In this document: positions 7,534-12,869 of the stretch, one piece after another
Numbering within the stretch: the stretch's first letter is position 1
Layout of the letters: each line of letters opens with the position of its first letter
Assembly (NCBI GenBank): GCA_002422945.1
Contig: DITW01000042.1
Span: forward strand, 147-17,010
DNA length: 16,864 nucleotides
From: Sphingomonadales bacterium UBA6174
GTDB lineage: Bacteria; Pseudomonadota; Alphaproteobacteria; Sphingomonadales; Sphingomonadaceae
Direction of reading: 5' to 3'
The notes under the pieces: model-generated
The model's database searches: none
Told to the model about the DNA's origin: nothing
What the model saw: only the letters and a program-made list of their open reading frames with translations
Translations under genes and position numbers: made by a program

Positions 7534-7547
7534 TTGATCCGGATCAA
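7534..7547. promoter_or_regulatory. FNR/FixK-type binding site between ompW-family gene and hemN
   Basis: TTGATCCGGATCAA is a perfect match to the FNR/FixK/Anr consensus TTGAT-N4-ATCAA and is a full 14-bp palindrome. Its centre lies 43 bp before the hemN start codon and about 210 bp from the porin start on the other strand. Activation of hemN-type genes and of low-oxygen genes by FNR-like regulators is well known in alphaproteobacteria. Which of the two divergent genes it controls cannot be read from the sequence. Confidence 0.85.
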
Positions 7548-7583
7548 TGATATTGGAGGCCCTAATCCTGCATTTGGCGATGA

Positions 7584-8906
7584 ATGTGGACCTATCACCC
7601 TCAGCTTCTGGAACAGCCGGTCCCCCGCTACACCAGCTATCCGACCGCCGCCGAGTTCAGCGATGCTGTCGGCCCGGATGAAATGTGCCGGGCGCTGGGT
7701 CTGGTGGGGGAACAGGACAGGCTCTCGCTCTATGTCCACATTCCTTATTGTCAGGAAATCTGCTGGTATTGCGGTTGCAATACCGGGGTAGCTAACCGTC
7801 CGCAGCGGCTCGCCCATTATCTCGAAGCGCTGGATCAGGAGATCGGCCTAATTGCGCAGCGGCTCGGCGGGCGCGGTCAGGTGTCGCATATCGCCTTTGG
7901 CGGCGGCAGTCCCAATGCGATCAAGCCACTTGATTTCGTGCGGCTGGTGGATCGGCTGGTTACCGCTTTTCGCATTAGCCGCCCGATTGTCTCGGTCGAA
8001 CTCGATCCGCGCGGATTCACCGATGAATGGGCGCAGGTGTTGTCCTTGACCGGCGTGAACCGGGTCAGCCTTGGCGTACAGAGCTTTTCGCCGGCAGTGC
8101 AGGCCGCAATTGGGCGGGTGCAGCCGACCGAGTTGATCGAAAACTGCGTCGCGCAATTACGTGGCCGGGGCGTGGACAACATCAATTTCGACCTGATGTA
8201 TGGCCTGCCCGGACAAGATGACGCGATCCTGCTCGATACGTTAAGCGAGGCGGTGCGACTGAAGGCGACGACCATTTCCTTGTTCGGCTATGCCCATGTC
8301 CCCCATCTGATCCCGCGCCAGCGTCGGATCGATGCGACCGCCCTGCCCGATGTGCGCGCGCGGTTCGATCAGGCGGCTTCGGGCCATGCATTTCTGCTGG
8401 AGGCCGGATATGTGCCGGTCGGCTTCGATCATTACGCCTTGCCCGGTTCGCCTTTGGCATTGGCGCAGGAAGACGGCACGCTGCGGCGCAACTTCCAAGG
8501 CTTCACCGCCGACCCGCACGATAGCCTGATCGGCATTGGCGCGACCGCGATCAGCAGCTTTCCGGGCCTGCTTGCCCAGAATGAAAAGAATACGGGACGT
8601 TATCGGATGCTGGTATCGGCGGGTCGCTTGCCCGCATCGAGAGGCATTCTCCGCACCCCGGACGATCAGCGCCGGGGCCAGGTGATCGAACAAATTTTGT
8701 GCTTTGGCCGGGCAAATATCGCCCCGCTTGGCGATACGCCGGGATATCGTCATTTGCTGGAACACCATGAAGCACTGGGCCTTATCCATTGGGAGGGCGA
8801 TCTATTGATCCTTGCCCCGCAAGCCCGCCCCTATGCCCGCACTATTGCCGTGGTGTTCGATAAATGGCGGCAAACGACAACGATGCAGTTCAGCCATGCG
8901 ATCTGA
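7584..8906 (+). CDS. hemN: Oxygen-independent coproporphyrinogen III oxidase (HemN)
   Basis: HemN is a radical SAM enzyme that converts coproporphyrinogen III to protoporphyrinogen IX without O2, in the cytosolic part of haem synthesis. The protein is 440 aa, close to the family's usual length. The N-terminus PVPRYTSYPTAAEF is the family signature. The 4Fe-4S motif is Cys56-x3-Cys60-x2-Cys63-x-Cys65, and FGGGSP (105-110) takes the place of the usual GGGTP SAM-binding loop. The YGLPGQ motif is also present. The start is fixed by the conserved N-terminus. There is no good Shine-Dalgarno sequence, and the FNR box is unusually close, so a very short leader is possible. The window's cbb3 oxidase needs haem b and c, which gives a functional link. 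Confidence 0.96.
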   Translation: MWTYHPQLLEQPVPRYTSYPTAAEFSDAVGPDEMCRALGLVGEQDRLSLYVHIPYCQEICWYCGCNTGVANRPQRLAHYLEALDQEIGLIAQRLGGRGQVSHIAFGGGSPNAIKPLDFVRLVDRLVTAFRISRPIVSVELDPRGFTDEWAQVLSLTGVNRVSLGVQSFSPAVQAAIGRVQPTELIENCVAQLRGRGVDNINFDLMYGLPGQDDAILLDTLSEAVRLKATTISLFGYAHVPHLIPRQRRIDATALPDVRARFDQAASGHAFLLEAGYVPVGFDHYALPGSPLALAQEDGTLRRNFQGFTADPHDSLIGIGATAISSFPGLLAQNEKNTGRYRMLVSAGRLPASRGILRTPDDQRRGQVIEQILCFGRANIAPLGDTPGYRHLLEHHEALGLIHWEGDLLILAPQARPYARTIAVVFDKWRQTTTMQFSHAI

Positions 8907-9144
8907 GAGTAAATGGTTGCGCGTGCCAGAGGCACTGGCCTTGTTGTGTCTCGCGCTCGCCCCGATTGCGCCTGCCATGGCCCAAATGCCAAATATCATG
9001 ATGGTCGCGATCTGCACCGGCGGCGAAACGCGGATGATGGCGATCAAGCTTGATCGTGATCCGGCGAAAAATGGCGATGATTGCCCGCGCGCCTGCCATG
9101 CGATTTGCGACCGCAAGCGCCATGACGGGTGCAATGAAGAATAG
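8896..9144 (+). CDS. Small exported Cys-rich protein of unknown function
   Basis: This 82-aa ORF starts inside the end of hemN (11-nt overlap). It has a short basic start, a hydrophobic core (LALLCLALAPIAPAMA) and a likely signal-peptidase site after AMA, giving a mature chain of about 52 residues. The mature part has five cysteines: one early in VAICTGG, then C-x3-C-x3-C-x7-C near the C-terminus (CPRACHAIC), with one His between two of them. I do not recognise a named family, though similar short sequences occur in sphingomonads in my recollection. The close packing with hemN suggests co-transcription. A periplasmic metal- or haem-related role, or a disulfide-stabilised peptide, are both only guesses. 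No strong ribosome binding site is seen, so translational coupling to hemN is likely. Confidence 0.7.
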   Translation: MRSESKWLRVPEALALLCLALAPIAPAMAQMPNIMMVAICTGGETRMMAIKLDRDPAKNGDDCPRACHAICDRKRHDGCNEE

Positions 9145-9222
9145 GCACTGTCGAAATACCGCCCCTCCCCACTTGCAAACATGGGCATTATGCCGCAGCG
9201 TCCGGTTTGAGGACGGGTCAAC

Positions 9223-9678
9223 ATGCGCACTTATCTTGTTGTTATTGATGAAACGCCGGAAGCACGGGTCGCCCTGCGCTTCGCTTCGCGGCGCGCGATC
9301 AAGACCAATGGCAATGTTGTCATCGTCGCGATGGTCCCGCGTCCGGAGTTTGTTCAATGGGGCGGCGTGCAGGCCGCGATGGAGGCCGAGGCCGTCGAAC
9401 GGGTCGAAGGCTTGCTGGCGGATGCGGCGGGTGAATTGACAAGCGATCACGGTTTGCAGCCGGAAATTCTCGTCCGCAAGGGTGAACCTACAGCCATTGT
9501 CCACAGTATTTTGAAAGAATATCCGGCGATCTGCGCGCTGGTGCTTGGTGCTGCGCCGACCGGCAAGCCCGGACCTTTGGTCAGCCATTTCTCCGGCACA
9601 GATGTGGGGCAGTTGCGTTGCCCCGTAATGATTATTCCCGGCTCGCTCGATGATGCCAGTATTGATGAGTTGAGCTGA
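9223..9678 (+). CDS. Universal stress protein (UspA family)
   Basis: This 151-aa single-domain protein has the Usp alpha/beta fold order. It opens with strand TYLVVIDETPEARVALRFA, has VVIVAMVP as second strand, and ends with CPVMIIPG, the typical last strand. The loop LVLGAAPTGKPGPLVSHFSGTD corresponds to the ATP-binding G-x2-G-x9-G(S/T) region but has extra residues between the first two glycines, so nucleotide binding is uncertain. It is a cytosolic stress protein whose exact role is unknown. ATG 9223 is preceded by GAGGACGG. It lies 78 nt after the small Cys-rich gene and 56 nt before the transaminase. Usp genes are often in FNR or FixK regulons, which would fit this neighbourhood, but no proper site is present directly upstream. 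Confidence 0.9.
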   Translation: MRTYLVVIDETPEARVALRFASRRAIKTNGNVVIVAMVPRPEFVQWGGVQAAMEAEAVERVEGLLADAAGELTSDHGLQPEILVRKGEPTAIVHSILKEYPAICALVLGAAPTGKPGPLVSHFSGTDVGQLRCPVMIIPGSLDDASIDELS

Positions 9679-9734
9679 ATTTTGCCGGGTTCGCGCCGGT
9701 TGAACGATGTGCATTGCTTAACAAAGGGGTCGGT

Positions 9735-11105
9735 ATGAGCCGCAACTACGATATCGCCGAATTAAAGCGTCTAGACGTTGCCCATCACCTGCCCGCCCAG
9801 CAGGATTACAAGCTGATCGAAGATATGGGCGGCAGCCGGATCATCACCCGCGCCGATGGCTGCTACATTCATGACGGCGATGGTAATCGCATTTTGGATG
9901 GCATGTCGGGCCTGTGGTGCGTCAATATCGGCTATGGCCGAACCGAATTGGCGGACGTCGCGGCAGAACAGATGCGCGAATTGCCCTATTACAACACCTT
10001 CTTCAAAACGGTGACGCCGCCTGCGGTGTTGCTGGCCACGAAGATTTCGAGCCTGACCGGCGACCGACTACCCCATATTTTCTTCAACTCTTCTGGGTCG
10101 GAAGCCAATGACACCGTGTTTCGCATGGTCCGCCATTATTGGAAGTTGAAGGGCGAACCAAAGCGCACGATCTTCATTTCGCGCCACAATGCCTATCACG
10201 GCTCGACCGTCGCAGGCGTCAGCCTTGGCGGGATGAAGGCGATGCACGAACAAGGCGATTTACCCATCCCCGGTGTCGAACATGTTCGCCAGCCTTATTG
10301 GTTCAACGAGGGCCGCGACATGGACCCTGTCGCCTTTGGCCAGCGTTGCGCCGCGGCGATTGAAGAGCGGATCATCGCGATCGGCCCTGAAAATGTTGCC
10401 GCCTTTATCGGCGAACCGGTGCAAGGCGCAGGCGGGGTCATCATCCCGCCCCCCGGCTATTGGCAGGCGGTAGAGGCGATCTGCCGGAAATACGGCATAT
10501 TGCTGGTGGCGGATGAGGTGATTTGCGGCTTTGGCCGATTGGGCAACTGGTTTGGCCATCAAACCCTTGGTTTCAGTCCAGACATCATCTCGATGGCGAA
10601 GGGCCTGTCCTCCGGCTACATGCCGATTTCGGCCAATGCGGTATCGAAAGAAATTGTCGATGTGCTGAAAACCGGCGGTGATTTTGTGCATGGCTTCACT
10701 TATTCCGGCCACCCGGTGGCGGCGGCAGTCGCCTTGCGCAATATCGAGATCATGGAGCGCGAGCATCTGATCGAACGGGTGCGCGACGATGTCGGACCTT
10801 ATCTGGCGAAGGCGCTGGCGACGCTCAACGACCATCCATTGGTGGGCGAAGCGCGATCATTGGGGTTGATCGGCGCGGTTGAAATTGTCGCCAACAAGGA
10901 AACGGGCGCAAGATTTGGCGGGAAAGAAGGCACTGCCGGTCCGGTAGTCCGCGATCTGTGCATCGCCAATGGGCTGATGGTTCGGGCGATCCGCGATTCG
11001 ATTGTATTGTGCCCGCCCCTCATCATTTCGCATGAACAAATCCAAGCGTTGATCGGGATTATCAGATCATCGCTTGACGCAGCGCAGGAGGTTCTTGCAG
11101 GATAG
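9735..11105 (+). CDS. Class III omega-transaminase (putrescine/beta-alanine:pyruvate type)
   Basis: This 456-aa PLP-dependent enzyme moves an amino group from an omega-amine or omega-amino acid to a keto acid such as pyruvate. The sequence follows the SpuC and Chromobacterium violaceum omega-transaminase pattern: GMSGLWCVNIGYGR (56-69), ELPYYNTFFKT, FFNSSGSEANDT, RHNAYHGSTVAGVSLGGM, GEPVQGAGGV, VADEVICGFGR with Asp260, and the PLP lysine Lys289 in SMAKGLSSGY. The length is normal. The start is ATG 9735 with AAAGGGG upstream; a TTG 21 nt earlier has no signal. The natural amine cannot be told from sequence, and no polyamine or beta-alanine genes are next to it. A gene symbol is not given because spuC, aptA and similar names imply a substrate. 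Confidence 0.9.
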   Translation: MSRNYDIAELKRLDVAHHLPAQQDYKLIEDMGGSRIITRADGCYIHDGDGNRILDGMSGLWCVNIGYGRTELADVAAEQMRELPYYNTFFKTVTPPAVLLATKISSLTGDRLPHIFFNSSGSEANDTVFRMVRHYWKLKGEPKRTIFISRHNAYHGSTVAGVSLGGMKAMHEQGDLPIPGVEHVRQPYWFNEGRDMDPVAFGQRCAAAIEERIIAIGPENVAAFIGEPVQGAGGVIIPPPGYWQAVEAICRKYGILLVADEVICGFGRLGNWFGHQTLGFSPDIISMAKGLSSGYMPISANAVSKEIVDVLKTGGDFVHGFTYSGHPVAAAVALRNIEIMEREHLIERVRDDVGPYLAKALATLNDHPLVGEARSLGLIGAVEIVANKETGARFGGKEGTAGPVVRDLCIANGLMVRAIRDSIVLCPPLIISHEQIQALIGIIRSSLDAAQEVLAG

Positions 11106-11131
11106 AGCCGTTAATCAGTTGCTAACCTTGT

Positions 11132-11153
11132 TGATGCCATATTGGCAGCATCA
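11132..11153. repeat. Nested inverted repeat upstream of the 178-aa gene
   Basis: TGATGC (11132-11137) and GCATCA (11148-11153) are reverse complements. Overlapping and inside them, TGCCA (11135-11139) and TGGCA (11143-11147) form a second, shorter palindrome around a TAT core. The element ends 21 nt before the ATG of the following gene. It could be an operator for a dimeric regulator. There is no matching known consensus that I can name. Confidence 0.3.
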
Positions 11154-11174
11154 CTTGAAAAAGGGGCTTTGATC

Positions 11175-11711
11175 ATGAGCGAGCACCAAGGACAGGACGT
11201 TGGCAATCTGATGATTGCGGAATTGCGTGAGTTCGCCAGCTTTTCGCCTGCTGCCCAACGCTATATCCGGCGTTCGCTCGATGTGGCATTTGAACGCCAT
11301 GATGCCATTCAAACATGGTCGCGCGACATGGTCGAACAAGTCAGCATCAAGGTGCAGACCCGTTATTACAGCTCTCTGCCCGAATTGCGGCGCATGATCC
11401 CGACCGATGCGGCGATTGACAATCACTGCCCGTTCTTTGCGGCGATGCTGAAACTCGCGGCATTCGATCTTGGCCAAGGGCGTATCAATTCATTCGGTGC
11501 CTTCCGCTTTTTATATGAACGCCTGCTCGGCGCGGCAGTGCGGCCCTGGTTGCCCTCTGCCTTTTGCGGTGCGGCGGCGATGCCGCATCTCGATCCCGAA
11601 CGCCGGCGCGATTTGTTGCAGTCGATCAGTGAAGCCGCAGCCACCGCCCATGGCTGGTCGTCCCGCGAACCGAGCTTTTTCCCGGAATGGGTCGAAAAGA
11701 TCGAAGCCTGA
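11175..11711 (+). CDS. Uncharacterised 178-aa protein
   Basis: I do not recognise this family. The protein has no signal peptide or membrane segment and looks mostly alpha-helical, with many amphipathic stretches (for example QRYIRRSLDVAFERHDAIQ). It has two cysteines, at NHCPFF and AFCGAAA. The composition is balanced and codon use matches the neighbours, so it looks like a native expressed gene. The start is ATG 11175, with AAGGGG a few bases upstream; the in-frame TTG at 11142 lies within a palindrome and has no ribosome binding site. It is 69 nt after the transaminase and is followed by a terminator-like hairpin, so it may be the last gene of that unit or a single gene. Function is unknown. 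Confidence 0.75.
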   Translation: MSEHQGQDVGNLMIAELREFASFSPAAQRYIRRSLDVAFERHDAIQTWSRDMVEQVSIKVQTRYYSSLPELRRMIPTDAAIDNHCPFFAAMLKLAAFDLGQGRINSFGAFRFLYERLLGAAVRPWLPSAFCGAAAMPHLDPERRRDLLQSISEAAATAHGWSSREPSFFPEWVEKIEA

Positions 11712-11731
11712 AAACCGGGCGCGACGATTTA

Positions 11732-11760
11732 AAGCGATAGGAAGCCTGTCGCTTACTTGT
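11732..11760 (+). terminator. Putative intrinsic terminator after the 178-aa gene
   Basis: AAGCGATAGG (11732-11741) pairs with CCTGTCGCTT (11745-11754) over ten positions, one of them a U-G wobble, with a 3-nt loop AAG. TTACTTGT follows, which is only moderately U-rich. It lies 20 nt after the stop codon and separates this gene from the rpmH block. Confidence 0.6.
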
Positions 11761-11782
11761 AGATGTCATATTGGACGCCCAA

Positions 11783-12076
11783 ATGAGCGTCATGTTGTTC
11801 TCTGGACATGATTGGCGTCATCATGTGGCGATAGTGGTCGGCATATTGCTGATTATATCTTCGCCACTGGTCGGTTTATTGCCCGGCCCTGGCGGGATCG
11901 TCGTGCTGGCGATTGGCCTGAGCCTGACATTGCGCAGTTCCAGACGCGCCCGCAAACTCTATGTGCGATTCCGTCGACGCTGGCCGAGATATGGCAAGTT
12001 TACCGAAATGGCGCTTAGAACAGCGCGTCGGAAGCGGCTCAAGCGTCAATTACACGATAAAAATGAACCGGAGTGA
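11783..12076 (+). CDS. Small PGPGW-like transmembrane protein
   Basis: This 97-aa protein has two hydrophobic segments (about residues 14-33 and 38-50) joined by LLPGPGG, the core of the PGPGW family of small membrane proteins, here with Gly in place of the Trp. A strongly basic cytoplasmic tail follows (RSSRRARKLYVRFRRRW and RRKRLKRQ), which would place the tail on the inside by the positive-inside rule and could touch RNA or lipid head groups. The role of the family is unknown. The start is uncertain: ATG 11783 or ATG 11792, neither with a strong ribosome binding site. It lies directly upstream of rpmH, and its stop overlaps a GTG that opens the long rnpA reading frame. Confidence 0.7.
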   Translation: MSVMLFSGHDWRHHVAIVVGILLIISSPLVGLLPGPGGIVVLAIGLSLTLRSSRRARKLYVRFRRRWPRYGKFTEMALRTARRKRLKRQLHDKNEPE

Positions 12077-12105
12077 TTGACTTGGGGACCGGTTTTGCCT
12101 ATCCG
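12077..12105 (+). promoter_or_regulatory. Possible promoter of rpmH
   Basis: TTGACT (12077-12082) and TATCCG (12100-12105) are separated by 17 bp, giving a good -35 and a partial -10 match. The start site would be near 12112, leaving a leader of about 60 nt before rpmH. A strong promoter is expected here because L34 is made in large amounts. The -10 match is poor, so confidence is limited. Confidence 0.35.
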
Positions 12106-12172
12106 CGCGGCTTCAACGGCTACCTCTTAAGGCGGTGGCCCGCATTATTTGCTACTGATCGAGGATTGACCA

Positions 12173-12307
12173 ATGAAGCGTACCTTCCAACCGAGCCGCC
12201 TCGTGCGCAAGCGTCGTCACGGCTTCCGCAGCCGCACGGCTACTGTTGGCGGTCGCAAGGTCCTGCGTGCGCGTCGCGCCCGTGGCCGCAAGTCGCTGTC
12301 CGCCTGA
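12173..12307 (+). CDS. rpmH: 50S ribosomal protein L34
   Basis: L34 is a small basic protein of the large ribosomal subunit. The gene was read by hand: 44 aa, starting MKRTFQPSRLVRKRRHGFR and ending in RKSLSA, with the full family sequence including the Arg/Lys-rich middle. ATG 12173 has GAGG eight bases upstream. The final codons are GCC TGA, so the stop overlaps a CTG that appears to start rnpA. The rpmH-rnpA order is almost universal in bacteria. Because the neighbouring rnpA frame is open throughout, this stretch is coding in one frame and open in another. Confidence 0.97.
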   Translation: MKRTFQPSRLVRKRRHGFRSRTATVGGRKVLRARRARGRKSLSA

Positions 12308-12645
12308 GCGAGACCCGCATCGCGTCAATCCCGAAGCGCGCGGACTTTCTCCGCGCCAATTCGGGGCTGCGCGCGCCCATGCCGGGTTTCGTGCTCTTGG
12401 CACGTGACCGCAACGATCAGGACCAGTCGATCCGGCTTGGCCTGACGGTGACCAAAAAAATCGGCAACGCCGTCGTACGCAACCGCATGCGACGGCGTTT
12501 TCGTGCGCTTGCGCAATCGCTGATGCCCGAACTCGGCCGGCCCGGACATGATTATGTCCTGATCGGTCGCGCGGGCGGTATTGAGCGCGATTTCGACAAT
12601 CTGGAACAGGAATTGCGCAAGGCATTGCGCAAGCTATCGCGTTGA
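12304..12645 (+). CDS. rnpA: Ribonuclease P protein component (RnpA), probable CTG start
   Basis: RnpA is the basic protein that binds the RNase P RNA and helps process tRNA 5' ends. The conserved core begins RADFLRAN and includes GLTVTKKIGNAVVRNRMRRRFR with the RNR motif and a C-terminal HDYVLIGRAG helix-strand. No ATG, GTG or TTG occurs in frame between the rpmH start and this core. CTG 12304 overlaps the rpmH stop as CTGA and gives 113 aa, close to the usual RnpA length; ATG 12379 would delete conserved residues. The other option is TTG 12166 or GTG 12073, giving an RnpA that encloses rpmH as in Thermus. The 3' end overlaps yidD as TTGA. A strong hairpin lies inside the gene (see separate entry). 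Confidence 0.9.
   Translation: MSETRIASIPKRADFLRANSGLRAPMPGFVLLARDRNDQDQSIRLGLTVTKKIGNAVVRNRMRRRFRALAQSLMPELGRPGHDYVLIGRAGGIERDFDNLEQELRKALRKLSR
12466..12501 (+). other. Terminator-like hairpin inside rnpA
   Basis: AACGCCGTCG (12466-12475) and CGACGGCGTT (12490-12499) are perfect reverse complements. The 14-nt interior can pair further (T-G, A-T, one C-A mismatch, G-C, C-G), leaving AACC as loop. TTTT (12498-12501) closes the 3' side and a run of seven A precedes the element by several bases. It lies over the codons of the RNR motif. It could lower downstream transcription or act as a processing site; codon bias for Arg and Val could also create it by chance. Confidence 0.4.
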
Positions 12646-12854
12646 TCGCGCGACTGTTTATTCTATTGGCCAAGGGATGGCAAAAAGGCCCTTCGGCTAT
12701 TATGCCCCCTAGCTGTCGTTTCGCCCCTTCATGTTCGGCCTATGCAATCGAGGCATGGACGCGCTATGGGGCGTTCAAAGGTAGCTGGTTGGCGTTACGA
12801 CGCATCCTGCGCTGTCATCCATTCGGCGGGTCCGGTTGTGATCCCGTTCCATGA
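12642..12854 (+). CDS. yidD: Membrane protein insertion efficiency factor YidD
   Basis: YidD is a small peripheral membrane protein that helps YidC-dependent insertion. The protein is 70 aa. It carries the family pattern CRFAPSCSAYAIEAW (Cys25 and Cys31) and the ending RCHPFGGSGCDPVP, which defines the family. An amphipathic N-terminal segment (MIARLFILLAKGWQ) probably binds the membrane. The start is TTG 12642, overlapping the rnpA stop as TTGA; the only other in-frame start codon, ATG 12702, would delete part of the conserved region. The stop comes 15 nt before the yidC start. Confidence 0.95.
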   Translation: MIARLFILLAKGWQKGPSAIMPPSCRFAPSCSAYAIEAWTRYGAFKGSWLALRRILRCHPFGGSGCDPVP

Positions 12855-12869
12855 TCTGGGGGAAGTAAA

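Noticed and set aside
6893..7537. 214-codon plus-strand open frame opposite the OmpW-family gene
   Set aside because: Antisense shadow; the minus strand has signal peptide, barrel motifs, ribosome binding site and terminator.
9047..9060. 12-bp palindrome ATCAAGCTTGAT in the Cys-rich gene
   Set aside because: The half sites are in the inverse order for FNR, it lies in coding sequence, and the length is within chance.
9200..9226. FNR-like TTGA...TCAA upstream of the Usp gene
   Set aside because: The spacing between half sites is 7 bp (TTGAGGACGGGTCAA) instead of the 6 bp needed, so it is not a valid FNR/FixK site.
8890..9714. 274-codon minus-strand open frame across the Cys-rich gene and the Usp gene
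   Set aside because: The plus strand has a recognisable Usp domain and a signal peptide ORF; the antisense translation shows no family features.
11140..11162. Sigma-54-like TTGGCA...TTGA before the 178-aa gene
   Set aside because: The invariant GC of the -12 element is missing at the right distance.
12073..12303. Treating the rnpA-frame ORF from GTG 12073 as the annotated RnpA
   Set aside because: It is kept only as an alternative: no clear ribosome binding site serves it without competing with rpmH, and the CTG start gives the normal RnpA length. The case is discussed in the findings.
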